Origin: Thermoplasmata archaeon
Lineage (GTDB): Archaea > Thermoplasmatota > E2 > UBA9212
Assembly: GCA_013329495.1 (NCBI GenBank)
Contig: DUKC01000202.1
Coordinates: 12,926 to 27,002 of the forward strand
Length of the DNA: 14,077 nt
Direction of reading: 5' to 3'
Under the pieces are notes generated by a model that ran no database searches, had not been told where the DNA came from, and saw only the letters and a program-made list of their open reading frames with translations. The stretch's first letter is position 1. Every line of letters begins with the position of its first letter. Both the position numbers and the translations under genes were made by a program. Below, in pieces: positions 1 to 7,840 of this stretch.

Positions 1-281
1 GGGAGGTTATAAACAAGTCTGAATTTAGGGAAACAAAATTGGTCAATAAGAATGTAACTACGGAAGAAATCAAGATAGATAATAGAAGCGGATATCGTGT
101 AACAGAAATTCTTGAATATTTGTATTTGGACAATGAAGAAAAGGAAGTAAAAAAGCGAGTATCGAACTCGGTTTGGGTAGGAAAAGAATTATATGGGATT
201 CAATTTTCAGCTCCTCTTGAAGAATTTACTAGATGGGAAAAAATTTTTGAATCTATGTTTAGCTCGTTTGAATTCATTTGA
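1..281 (+). CDS. C-terminal fragment of an unidentified, possibly PsbP-like protein
   Basis: The reading frame is open from base 3 to the TGA at 279-281, giving about 92 residues, so this is the 3' end of a gene that starts left of the window. The TTG at 39 lies inside the open frame and is not a convincing start. The visible part is soluble, with alternating hydrophobic strands and the closing pattern 'YGIQFSAP..EF..W..IFESMFSSFEF'. That pattern resembles the end of PsbP/DUF1795-like extracellular domains, where a last strand and helix finish with a 'SF.F' motif. The resemblance is from memory and weak. No catalytic residue can be assigned. The next gene begins 8 bases downstream and its ribosome site overlaps this stop codon, so the two are probably co-transcribed. 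Confidence 0.5.
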   Translation, partial: EVINKSEFRETKLVNKNVTTEEIKIDNRSGYRVTEILEYLYLDNEEKEVKKRVSNSVWVGKELYGIQFSAPLEEFTRWEKIFESMFSSFEFI

Positions 282-289
282 GGAAAAAA

Positions 290-949
290 ATGAAGGTAGG
301 ATTCGTTACTATTGGGCAAACCCCCAGAGATGATGTTGTGTCAGAAATGAGATCAATTCTTGGTGAAAACATTAAAATAATAGAATGCGGGGCTTTAGAT
401 AGTTTGTCACTTAAAAAAATAAAGGAGTTAGCACCAAAAAACAATGAACCAGTTTTGATCACAAGATTGAGGAACGGAAGAGAGATAAAACTAAACCCAA
501 AGAAAATTGCGAGTCGCTTGCAATCATGCATAGAAAAGTTAGAAGAAGACGTTGATGTGATTGGAATTTTGTGCACTGGAGAATTTCAATCTCTCAAATC
601 AAAAAAACTACTCATCAAACCCTCTTTGGTTTTGATGAATACTGTGGATTCATTGTTGCAATGGGGGAAGTTGGGCGTCTTCATACCCTCTTCTGATCAA
701 GTTGAAGAGACAGAGAAAAAATGGTCCAGAGTGTGCGGAAAAGTGGAGATAGCGACAGTTTCTCCTTACGTTGGCAAAGAAGGGGAAACCAAGAAAGCCG
801 CTGAACGACTGAAGGATTGCACTCTTATCGTTTTGGACTGCTTTGGATACAATCTAAACACAAAAAGAGCCGTAAGTGAAATCACAAAAAGGCCTGTTGT
901 TCTTCCTAGAACGTTAATGGCGCATGCTCTTAGAGAGTTATTTATATAA
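290..949 (+). CDS. aroM: AroM family protein
   Basis: A 219-residue protein starting at ATG 290. The ribosome site GAGG (280-283) sits 6 bases upstream, which fits this ATG better than the in-frame TTG at 278. The N-terminus 'MKVGFVTIGQTPRDDV' and the C-terminal 'IVLDCFGY' followed by 'RPVVLPRTLMAHALREL' match the AroM family, whose E. coli member is about the same length and has the same late 'MLDCLGF' motif. AroM has no firmly established reaction. The name comes from linkage to aromatic amino acid genes in E. coli, and none are present here. The fold resembles Asp/Glu racemases, which use two cysteines. Here C95 ('ILCTGEF') and C184 ('LDCFGY') sit at roughly the places expected for such a pair (inference). 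AroM homologues often lie near DUF917 and hydantoin-type genes, as they do here, which suggests a role in the downstream pathway. The 3' end overlaps the promoter of the next gene. Confidence 0.85.
   Translation: MKVGFVTIGQTPRDDVVSEMRSILGENIKIIECGALDSLSLKKIKELAPKNNEPVLITRLRNGREIKLNPKKIASRLQSCIEKLEEDVDVIGILCTGEFQSLKSKKLLIKPSLVLMNTVDSLLQWGKLGVFIPSSDQVEETEKKWSRVCGKVEIATVSPYVGKEGETKKAAERLKDCTLIVLDCFGYNLNTKRAVSEITKRPVVLPRTLMAHALRELFI
941..948 (+). promoter_or_regulatory. Archaeal TATA box for the GGT-family gene
   Basis: TTTATATA lies with its centre about 28 bases upstream of ATG 973, and there is no Shine-Dalgarno sequence before that ATG. This is the geometry of an archaeal promoter giving a leaderless mRNA. 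The box overlaps the last codons and stop of the aroM gene, so transcription appears to restart here. Confidence 0.6.
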
Positions 950-972
950 AGAGTCTCAACCTAAATTAAATC

Positions 973-2898
973 ATGAAGCTTGTCCCAACTCTCTTGCTTC
1001 TTGCATTTCTTGTTTCAGTTTTGTGCATAAAGTACAACGGTAAGTCTCCTGTGCCTTCTGGAAGAAAAGAAACCGCTCTTAACTACAGACCAATTGTAAG
1101 GGGCAGAAACTGGGCAATATCTTCAAGAAAAGCACTTGCTTCTCAAGCTGGGGAAAAGATATTTTTGAAAGGCGGTAATGCAGTCGATGCCGCCATCGCG
1201 GGATTAGTGACGCTAGGAGTTGTTGAGCCTGCAATGTCCGGGATAGGTGGTGAAGCATTTATTTTAATTTATGAGCCAAACGAAGGAAAAGTATACTCAA
1301 TAAACGGTGGAGGAATTGCACCAAAGGCAGCAACCATAGAAAAATATAAGCAAATGGGTTTTGAAAACATGCCAATGGATGGTCCACTGAGCAGCGTTGT
1401 TCCAGGCGCTCTTGATTCGTGGCTCGTCGTTCTGGATAAATTTGGAACGATGAGCTTGAAGGAGGTTTTAGCACCGGCAATAGAGCTCGCTGAAGAGGGA
1501 TTTTCCGCCTCTGAGGAATTTGTCTCCATGATAGATGCAAATATCGAAAGGATTGGTGCTTTTGAGAGCTCAAAGACCCTGTATCTGAAACATGGAAATT
1601 ACAATTATCAAGTTGGAGAAATCTTTAAAAATAAAGATTTAGCAAATTTATATAAAGAGCTGGTAAAAACCGAACAGTCTGCACTAAAAAAGGGCGAAAG
1701 CAGACATGATGCACTAAAAGCAGTTAGGGACAGATTTTATAGGGGAGATATTGCAAAAGAGATTGTTAAATTCTTGCAAGAGAAAGGTGGCTTGTTTACC
1801 CAAGAAGATTTTTCTTATTATTATGCACTTCTTGAAAAGCCAATTCATACAAATTACAAAGGCTGTGATATATATAAGTCACCCTCAGCAAATCAAGGAC
1901 TGACTGAACTCTTAATATTGAATATTCTGGAAAATTTCAATTTAGATGAGGCATACTCGGCACGCTCAATCCATATCCACGCAGAGGCTGTAAATCTTGC
2001 AATGGCAGACAGAGAGAAGTTTATTGGGGATCTTAATTTTGTAGATGCGCCAATAGATGGGCTACTTTCAAAGGATTATGCAAAAGAAAGAGCAAAACTG
2101 ATAAACGAGGAAAGAAGGCTGGAAGAATATCTACCGGGTAATCCCTGGGAATACCAAGGGAAACCCTATGACTATTACTCAATTGAGTACTTTAATGAGA
2201 GAGGCGTCAAAAGAATCGGTACCATAGGAAAATCTCTTGATTGGGCTGGAAATAACATCAAAAACGATATCAAAGATTCTGCCAAACAACTGGCGAGCGA
2301 TGATTCTATTGATACTATGGATTTAACAAGCTATGTTGCAACTGCAGACAAAAGCGGCCTGCTTGTTTCGGCAACTCCAAGCAACTTTTACTACTTTGGT
2401 TCAGCACTGGTGATCGGGCCCTATGGTTTTCCAATCAATGATAGGGCAAGCTATTTCTGGCTCGATGAGAGACATCCAAACTCCCTCCAACCCTGGAAAA
2501 GACCGAGAAACACAATAACTCCCTCACTCGCATTAAAAGATGGAAAACCCTATCTGGCTTACGGCACACCAGGTGGCGACCAGCAGTGTCAGGCCCTTTC
2601 TCAAATCTTAGCCAACGTCGTAGATCATGACATGGATATTCAAAAGTCAATTGATGCACCCATATGGAGCAGCAAAAGTTTCCCTTTGTCTTATGCCGAG
2701 CATAAGGTGGAAGAGGGAGTTATGAGTATTGATGCAAGAATTGCCGAAGATGTTACCAAGAGTTTAATCAATAGGGGGTGGAAAGTAAGTATCTCAAAGT
2801 CATTCAGTAACAATAGAGCGTGCATAATAAGAATTAAAGACGGAGTGATAGAAGCTGCAGTCATGTCTAAAAAAGAGAGTCAGGCTCTTGCCTGGTAA
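973..2898 (+). CDS. Secreted gamma-glutamyltransferase-family Ntn amidohydrolase
   Basis: A 641-residue protein of the GGT superfamily, a heterodimeric Ntn hydrolase made by self-cleavage. Residues 1-20 form a signal peptide (MKLV then a leucine-rich core), so it acts outside the membrane. Conserved blocks are GGNAVDAA (67-74), SGIGGEAF (89-96), the nucleophile region DLTSYVATADKSG with Thr452 as expected cleavage site and catalytic residue, 'RASYFWLDERHPN', and GTPGGDQQCQ. The usual TTH at the nucleophile is TSY here. The Arg that binds the gamma-glutamyl carboxylate in E. coli and human GGT ('FRE.AP') is Gly113 in 'NGGGIAP', and the 'MDDFS' substrate motif is replaced. These features are typical of the YwrD/HpxW-like branch, whose HpxW member hydrolyses oxamate in purine breakdown. 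An amidase other than glutathione hydrolase is therefore likely. It is longer than the usual 530-580 residues. ATG 973 is read as leaderless from the TATA box at 941. The next gene, a peptide-type transporter, could import the product (inference). Confidence 0.85.
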   Translation: MKLVPTLLLLAFLVSVLCIKYNGKSPVPSGRKETALNYRPIVRGRNWAISSRKALASQAGEKIFLKGGNAVDAAIAGLVTLGVVEPAMSGIGGEAFILIYEPNEGKVYSINGGGIAPKAATIEKYKQMGFENMPMDGPLSSVVPGALDSWLVVLDKFGTMSLKEVLAPAIELAEEGFSASEEFVSMIDANIERIGAFESSKTLYLKHGNYNYQVGEIFKNKDLANLYKELVKTEQSALKKGESRHDALKAVRDRFYRGDIAKEIVKFLQEKGGLFTQEDFSYYYALLEKPIHTNYKGCDIYKSPSANQGLTELLILNILENFNLDEAYSARSIHIHAEAVNLAMADREKFIGDLNFVDAPIDGLLSKDYAKERAKLINEERRLEEYLPGNPWEYQGKPYDYYSIEYFNERGVKRIGTIGKSLDWAGNNIKNDIKDSAKQLASDDSIDTMDLTSYVATADKSGLLVSATPSNFYYFGSALVIGPYGFPINDRASYFWLDERHPNSLQPWKRPRNTITPSLALKDGKPYLAYGTPGGDQQCQALSQILANVVDHDMDIQKSIDAPIWSSKSFPLSYAEHKVEEGVMSIDARIAEDVTKSLINRGWKVSISKSFSNNRACIIRIKDGVIEAAVMSKKESQALAW

Positions 2899-2942
2899 TC
2901 GCTCTGTCATTCTATATCCTGTCTCTTGCCCAAAGCCTGACA

Positions 2943-2958
2943 GAAAAACTTTTATGAT
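2943..2958 (+). promoter_or_regulatory. BRE/TATA promoter of the OPT transporter gene
   Basis: A purine-rich BRE-like stretch GAAAAAC (2943-2949) is followed by TTTATGAT (2951-2958), centred about 26 bases before ATG 2980. No Shine-Dalgarno sequence precedes that ATG, so a leaderless transcript is expected. It lies in the 81-base gap after the GGT-family gene. Confidence 0.5.
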
Positions 2959-2979
2959 AGCTAAAAGGTAAATATAAAG

Positions 2980-4587
2980 ATGCCCAACAAACATCCATCA
3001 GCGTTTGAGCCGAAAATCCTGATAATAAACATAGTGGTGAGTTTGCTGGGCGTGATCATAGGTCTAGAACTGATCAGCCGCCTGGGCATCACCACAAACA
3101 CCTCAATAATAGGTGCATTGATTGCCATTCTCGTTGCGAGAATTCCTCTGACCTTCCTGAGGGATTTTTCCAATCTGCACAAGCAGAATTTGATGCAAAC
3201 AGCCATCTCATCCGCAACATTCACAGCCGGAAACGCCCTCTTTTTGCCCATCGCTGTTCCCTGGCTACTAAACAGGGTCGATCTGATCTGGCCCATGTTT
3301 ATGGGAGCAACTCTAGCTTGCTGTGTCAGCATGACTCTAGTTTATCGTCTTTTCGACTCGAGAGTGTTTCCAGCCAAAAACCCGTGGCCCCCAGGCATAG
3401 CCACCGCAGAAACTCTGATTGCCGCAGCCAAGAAAGGAAAGAGAGCCCTGCTTTTGGGGTATGGTGCAGTAGCTGGTGTGGTTTCTCAATACTTTTTCAA
3501 AATTCCTGCTGACATAGCTGGTATTGCGTGGATTGGAAATGTTTGGGCCTTAACGATGTTTGGCGTTGGACTGGTAGTTAGAGGATATTCAACTCAACTT
3601 ATTGGGGTGGACATCAACACCTACTACCTTCCCCATGGAATGATGATCGGTGCGGGTCTGGTGGCCTTGATACAGATAATCTTGCTAATTTCTAAAAAAG
3701 AGAAGAAAAAAGAAAGAGAAGAAGGAAGAAAAAAAGAGGAGAGACTCGCACTCACAAGAAGTGAAAAAGAGTTCGGTTCTGGTTTGAGCAAAAGCCTAAT
3801 CGTATACACCCTAATAGCGATGTTGTTGGCAGTATTTGGGGGATTATACAGCGACATGTCCCTCCCCATGTTCATCCTTTGGATCCTGTTTGCCGCTTTT
3901 GCTGCAATGATATCGCAGTTGATAGTCGGACTCTCCGCGATGCACGCGGGGTGGTTTCCAGCCTTTGCCGTGGCACTGATATTTCTAGTTATAGGGATTT
4001 TGATAGGCTTTCCAGCTCCAGCCTTAGGACTGCTGGTCGGTTTTTCTGCCGCAGCAGGACCCGCATTTGCTGACATGGGTTACGATCTAAAAACAGGCTG
4101 GATACTGAGGGGCAGAGGAAAAGACAAAAGCTTCGAACTGGAAGGCAGAAAACAGCAGTATTTTGCGGAGTTGACCGGGCTTGTCGTCGCTGTTGCCATT
4201 GTCGCGCTGTTTGCCAGATACTACCTGCTCCAGGATCTTGTGCCCCCCGTGGCTAGAGTCTATGCACTCACAATAGAGCGTGGTGCCAGCCCAAAAATAG
4301 CCATGTATCTACTTCTCTGGGCAATACCTGGGGGGGTAATACAAGCGGTCGGCGGTCCCAACAGGCAGCTGGGAATCCTGTTTTCCACGGGGTTGCTCAT
4401 AATGAATCCTCTAGCAGGTGTTACCTGCTTGGTTGCCATTGGCATAAGGCTGCTTGTCAAACACGTTTACAAGGAGGAAGGAGAAAAAACTCTTTATATT
4501 CTGGCTGCCGGGCTGATAGCAGGTTCGGCACTGACAAGCTTCGTTACGTCCACATTAGGTCTTGGGGGAGGGCGAAAAATACTTTAA
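2980..4587 (+). CDS. OPT family oligopeptide/siderophore-type transporter
   Basis: A 535-residue membrane protein with many hydrophobic segments along its whole length. Family marks are 'KNPWPPGIATAE' (PWPPG at 135-139), the glycine-rich later helices, and 'DMGYDLKTGWILRG' with DLKTG at 369-373, the hallmark of the oligopeptide transporter (OPT/YSL) family. OPT proteins are proton-driven secondary importers of small peptides, peptide-metal chelates and, in some prokaryotic members, other amide compounds. A highly charged loop (residues 239-263, mostly Lys/Glu/Arg) separates the two halves and is probably cytoplasmic. The C-terminal 'GGVIQAVGGPNRQLGI' is also OPT-like. The substrate is unknown. 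The position between a secreted amidohydrolase and a catabolic operon suggests it imports the product of the former or the substrate of the latter (inference). ATG 2980 is leaderless behind the TATA box at 2951. The next gene starts 36 bases downstream. Confidence 0.85.
   Translation: MPNKHPSAFEPKILIINIVVSLLGVIIGLELISRLGITTNTSIIGALIAILVARIPLTFLRDFSNLHKQNLMQTAISSATFTAGNALFLPIAVPWLLNRVDLIWPMFMGATLACCVSMTLVYRLFDSRVFPAKNPWPPGIATAETLIAAAKKGKRALLLGYGAVAGVVSQYFFKIPADIAGIAWIGNVWALTMFGVGLVVRGYSTQLIGVDINTYYLPHGMMIGAGLVALIQIILLISKKEKKKEREEGRKKEERLALTRSEKEFGSGLSKSLIVYTLIAMLLAVFGGLYSDMSLPMFILWILFAAFAAMISQLIVGLSAMHAGWFPAFAVALIFLVIGILIGFPAPALGLLVGFSAAAGPAFADMGYDLKTGWILRGRGKDKSFELEGRKQQYFAELTGLVVAVAIVALFARYYLLQDLVPPVARVYALTIERGASPKIAMYLLLWAIPGGVIQAVGGPNRQLGILFSTGLLIMNPLAGVTCLVAIGIRLLVKHVYKEEGEKTLYILAAGLIAGSALTSFVTSTLGLGGGRKIL
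4573..4587 (+). promoter_or_regulatory. Possible TATA box for the six-gene operon
   Basis: CGAAAAATACTTTAA combines a BRE-like purine run and a TATA-like TACTTTAA (4580-4587) overlapping the stop codon of the OPT gene. A start site about 26 bases downstream would give a short leader that carries the GGAGG ribosome site at 4612. The match is weaker than the other two TATA boxes, and read-through from the OPT gene is equally possible. Confidence 0.3.
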
Positions 4588-4611
4588 GCAAAAATAAGCT
4601 AAGTTAATTAC

Positions 4612-4616
4612 GGAGG
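4612..4616 (+). promoter_or_regulatory. Ribosome binding site deciding a TTG start
   Basis: GGAGG is 7 bases from TTG 4624 but 13 bases from the next in-frame ATG at 4630. Normal spacing therefore favours TTG, adding two residues to the protein. Confidence 0.55.
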
Positions 4617-4623
4617 CTTTAAA

Positions 4624-5670
4624 TTGAAGATGTATGAATTTGAGCTTGGTGAAGCGGCAAAAAAACTCGTAAAGAACATTCTTAGGGTGATGCCTGATGA
4701 AACTGTAGCAATAACGGCAGACACTCTCTCAAACGAGGAGGTCGTAAATTCTACCGCAAGAGCTGTTTTTGAGGCTGGGGCAAAACCAATCGTTATATGG
4801 GTTACAACCCCCGAGGGTGTTGGAAAGGCGGCAGACCCGATGTTACCCCAGAGGCCCCTGATAGGTCTCTTAAGAGAGGTCGATGTCTGGGTGGAGTTTA
4901 ACTACCAGTGGATGCTTTACTCCTCGGTCTTTGACGCCGCGATAAGAGAGAACAAGAGACTAAGGTACCTCTGTCTGGTTGGCATGAACGAGAGCATGAT
5001 GGTCCGCGTTATTGGAAAGATCGACATAAAAAACCTCTCTAAATTCTTAGAAAAGGTAGCCGAAATAACTGCCAAAGGGAGAAAGGTTAGAATAAAAACA
5101 GAATCAGGCACGGACGTTGAATTTGAGAATCATCCTCTGAGGCCACCCACAGTTCACTCCGGTTTCGTTTCTAAAGGGTCATGCGAGATGCTGCCGGGTC
5201 AGATAAGCTGGACACCAAAAATTGATACGATAGACGGAAAAATAGTGTTCGATGGCTCAATCTATCCCCCCATAGGGTTGCTCAGAGAACCTGTAAAACT
5301 GGAAATTAAGAAGGGCAAAATAGTGGGGGTCGATGGCGGAAGAGACGCTCAGGAATTTGAGGCGTGGCTTGAAAGCTTCAAAGATCCTAACATGTATCAG
5401 CTCGCCCATGTATCGTATGGATTCAATCCCGGAGCAAAACTAACTGGCGACATAGTGGAAGATGAAAGGGTGTGGGGAGCAACGGAATGGGGCATAGGAA
5501 ACATCGGACCAAGCCTGGTTCCTGACATCCCAGGTGGAATTCCAGCGGCATCCCACAGCGATGGCATATGCTTGCGCTCCTCGGTGTGGATAGACGAATC
5601 TAAAATACTGGAAAAAGGAAAGGTAGTCCCCGAGGAACTCAAAAAATTGGCTGCGAAGCTAGGAAAATAA
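4624..5670 (+). CDS. NicX/M29-like metalloprotein, copy 1
   Basis: A 348-residue protein usually annotated as leucyl aminopeptidase (M29, AmpS). The same family includes NicX, the iron(II) 2,5-dihydroxypyridine 5,6-dioxygenase, whose ligands I recall as H265, H318 and D320 in a similar-length protein. Here H262 ('AHVSYGFNPGA'), H311 and D313 ('SHSDGI') sit at nearly the same positions, with E288 in 'EWGIGN'. The length and ligand pattern fit the NicX-like group better than true M29 peptidases, which are longer (about 410 residues) and carry extra Glu ligands. The N-terminal part has an alpha/beta layout with 'VGKAADPMLP' at 66-75, shared with copy 2 at 8502. The two copies look roughly half identical by eye and are clear paralogues. 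It leads the six-gene operon and ends 13 bases before the frameshifted DUF917 gene. Substrate and metal are not readable from sequence, and peptidase activity remains possible. Confidence 0.75.
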   Translation: MKMYEFELGEAAKKLVKNILRVMPDETVAITADTLSNEEVVNSTARAVFEAGAKPIVIWVTTPEGVGKAADPMLPQRPLIGLLREVDVWVEFNYQWMLYSSVFDAAIRENKRLRYLCLVGMNESMMVRVIGKIDIKNLSKFLEKVAEITAKGRKVRIKTESGTDVEFENHPLRPPTVHSGFVSKGSCEMLPGQISWTPKIDTIDGKIVFDGSIYPPIGLLREPVKLEIKKGKIVGVDGGRDAQEFEAWLESFKDPNMYQLAHVSYGFNPGAKLTGDIVEDERVWGATEWGIGNIGPSLVPDIPGGIPAASHSDGICLRSSVWIDESKILEKGKVVPEELKKLAAKLGK

Positions 5671-5683
5671 AAAGTCGATAAAA

Positions 5684-6741
5684 ATGAGAAGGTTATACAA
5701 GAAAAATCTGCAGGATCTAATATATGGAGCAACTTTGCTTGGAACAGGAGGTGGAGGATCGCCTAAACCAGTGTGGGGGCCGATTGACGAAATATTTAAA
5801 AAAAGGACTTTATAGAAATTATCACTCCCGAAGAAGTTTCAGATAGTGCAAGAATCGTGGTTTCTGCGGAGATGGGTTCTCCCGCAGTCTTATTGAAAGA
5901 AGGTTGGAAGGGAGAAGAAGTTCACTCATTCGAAAGAATGGAGAATTTAATAGGTAAAATAGATCATATTGCCCCAGTCGAAACTGGAGGTTTGAATTCA
6001 TTCACGCCGATTCATAATGCTGCGATAAAAAACCTGCCAGTGATAGATGGAGATGGAGCTGGCAGAGCTATACCCGAGCTGGAACAAACCACATTTCATT
6101 TGGGGGGTGTGCGGGTAGAACCCATCTGCTTAGCAGACTCGAAGGGGAACTCAGCAATCTTATACCCAAAGAGTGCAAAGACAGGTGAGGAGGCGGCCCG
6201 AGCAATCACTACGGTTTATGGAATGGCTGCGGGCATAACATGCTACCCAATGAGTGGAAGGCAGCTCAAATCAACAATTGTGCCCAGGACTTTAAGCTTG
6301 AATGAGCGGGTCGGTAAGGCTCTCAGAGAAGCTAAAGCCTCCGGTGAGAATGTCGTAGAAGCGGCGCTAAAAGTCACGAATGGTTACCTGCTGACAAAGG
6401 GAAAGATAAAAAAGAAGACAGAGGAGGTAAGAGGCGGTTTTGATTGTGGAAAGGTGTATGTGGGTGATATGGTTGTTGACTACAAAAATGAAAACATCAT
6501 GATTTGGAAAGGAAATAAACCAATCGCTATGGCTCCCGACTCCATCTGCTGGCTTGGACTAGATGGGAAGCCTCTGACAAACGCTGATATAAGTGAAGAG
6601 ATTGAGGTAGCAGTGATAGGAAAAAAGGCGCATGAGAGATGGAGAAGGGAAGAAGGGTTTAACCTTTTTAAGCACATCTTCAAAATCTTAGGCTATGATG
6701 GCGAGTATGAGCCAATAGATGAACTTATAGAAAGGGTCTAA
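5684..6741 (+). pseudogene. DUF917 / S-methyl-thiohydantoin desulfurase-like gene, copy 1, with a frameshift
   Basis: ATG 5684 opens 43 codons that carry the family motif GTGGGGSP (residues 20-27) and end at TAG 5813-5815. The rest of the protein continues in the -1 frame to TAA 6739-6741. The downstream frame has a stop at 5797-5799, so the switch must lie within about 5800-5815, at the A7 run 5798-5804. One extra A restores a 352-residue protein of normal family length. The downstream frame is clean and holds the conserved 'IDGDGAGRAIPE' motif, so the break is recent, a sequencing error, or a recoding site. DUF917 (PF06032) is, as I recall, now called the S-methyl-thiohydantoin desulfurase family and acts on hydantoin-like rings. 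The intact paralogue starts directly at the next base (6742). No Shine-Dalgarno site precedes 5684. If the 3' part were made alone, GTG 5857 is the first possible start, but it has no good ribosome site. Confidence 0.8.
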
Positions 6742-7836
6742 ATGGCAAACAGAATATTAAACAATGAAGGAGACATAAGAGATTTCATAAGGGGATGCAC
6801 AGTCTTGGGGACAGGGGGTGGTGGAAGTCCAGAGGAAGGATTAAAAATAATTGAAAAAGAGTTTAAGAGAGGGAAAAATTTTTTGTTGATAAGCGTGGAC
6901 GAGCTTCCAAATGATGCAGCTATAGCTTCTCCATACTGTGTGGGATCTCTGAAGTCTAAAAGAGTAATATCTGTTTATAATCGAGCAGAGAGGGGTTTTC
7001 CTGTTGCTGAGTGCATCAGATCTTTTGGGCTTTTGGAAGAGTATACCCACAAAAAGTTTTTTGCAACAATCGCAACAGAGATTGGCGGGGGAAACACCGC
7101 CATTGCATTTGCGGTAGCAGCAAGATCAGAAATTCCAATAATTGATGGAGATCTTGCGGGGAGATCCGTCCCAGAGTGCCAGCAAACAACTTTTTGCATA
7201 AAAAATCTGGAAATGACACCTTTCTCGATTGTAACACCTTATGGGGATGAAATCATTGTTCCGAGGGTGAAGGATGATTTTGAGGGTGAAAAAGTTATGA
7301 GAGGAATGGTAACAGCAACTGGAGCAAATGTTGGTGTCACATCTCACCCGAGAGTTGGCAAGGAGGTCAGGGATTCTGTCGTTAAAGGGTCGATAACCTT
7401 TGCGTTGAAAATTGGAAGGGCACTTAAAAATAAAAATCCCGTTGATAGTTTAGTGGAATCAGGTGGCATTCTTTTGTTTAGAGGCGTTGCAACAAAAGCA
7501 AGCTGGAAGGATAAAGGGGGATTCACCCCTGGAGAGTTTGAGCTTAGGGGAATTGAAGAGTTTGAAAAAGAGGCCTACAAAGTAAGCTTCAAAAATGAGA
7601 ACCTGATTTCTTGGAGAAATGAAAAAGTCGATGTCACAATACCTGATCTAATATGCACTTTAACGCCAGAAGGCAAACCAGTAATAAATCCTAATGTTCG
7701 AAAAGGAAAGGAATATGTGATAGTTGGATTTCGGGCTCCTAAGATCTGGAGAACGTCAAAAGGGCTAGAGCTTTTTGGACCAAAATATTTGGGATTAGAT
7801 TCAAAATATATCCCGGTTGGGAACAGAAGAATGTGA
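6742..7836 (+). CDS. DUF917 / S-methyl-thiohydantoin desulfurase-like protein, copy 2 (intact)
   Basis: A 364-residue cytoplasmic protein of the DUF917 family (PF06032 plus its C-terminal domain). It shows GTGGGGSP (23-30), 'ATEIGGGNTA' near 111-120 and 'IDGDLAGRSVPE' (134-145), the acidic/Arg motif shared with the neighbouring broken copy. The end, 'LFGPKYLGLDSKYIPV', is typical of the family. The one characterised activity I know of is removal of the S-methyl group from S-methyl-thiohydantoins to give hydantoins. Many members have no tested function. ATG 6742 follows the preceding TAA without a gap, and the purine run AAAGGG just upstream can act as ribosome site. It is probably translationally coupled to the broken copy, so efficient read-through of the frameshift could affect its expression (inference). 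With the racemase that follows, it argues for a hydantoin-like intermediate in this pathway. Confidence 0.85.
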   Translation: MANRILNNEGDIRDFIRGCTVLGTGGGGSPEEGLKIIEKEFKRGKNFLLISVDELPNDAAIASPYCVGSLKSKRVISVYNRAERGFPVAECIRSFGLLEEYTHKKFFATIATEIGGGNTAIAFAVAARSEIPIIDGDLAGRSVPECQQTTFCIKNLEMTPFSIVTPYGDEIIVPRVKDDFEGEKVMRGMVTATGANVGVTSHPRVGKEVRDSVVKGSITFALKIGRALKNKNPVDSLVESGGILLFRGVATKASWKDKGGFTPGEFELRGIEEFEKEAYKVSFKNENLISWRNEKVDVTIPDLICTLTPEGKPVINPNVRKGKEYVIVGFRAPKIWRTSKGLELFGPKYLGLDSKYIPVGNRRM

Positions 7837-7840
7837 AAAC

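Noticed and set aside
2902..2945. Short inverted repeat CTGTC/GACAG after the GGT-family gene as a terminator
   Set aside because: Only a 5-base stem with a long loop and no T-run after it. The region is better explained by the OPT promoter.
3720..3770. Purine-rich repeat-like stretch within the OPT gene
   Set aside because: It simply encodes the Lys/Glu/Arg-rich cytoplasmic loop of the transporter. No ordered repeat unit is visible.
3624..4076. 150-codon minus-strand open frame inside the OPT gene
   Set aside because: It is the antisense of a hydrophobic transporter, with no ribosome site and no family resemblance.
5857..6741. Separate 294-residue gene starting at GTG 5857
   Set aside because: The residues before it in the same frame (from 5800) continue the family alignment, and no ribosome site precedes the GTG. 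It is the body of the frameshifted gene.
7817..7840. Upstream in-frame ATG for the racemase gene, adding eight residues
   Set aside because: It overlaps the coding end of the previous gene and the added residues precede the conserved start 'MKTLVINP'. ATG 7841 fits family length.
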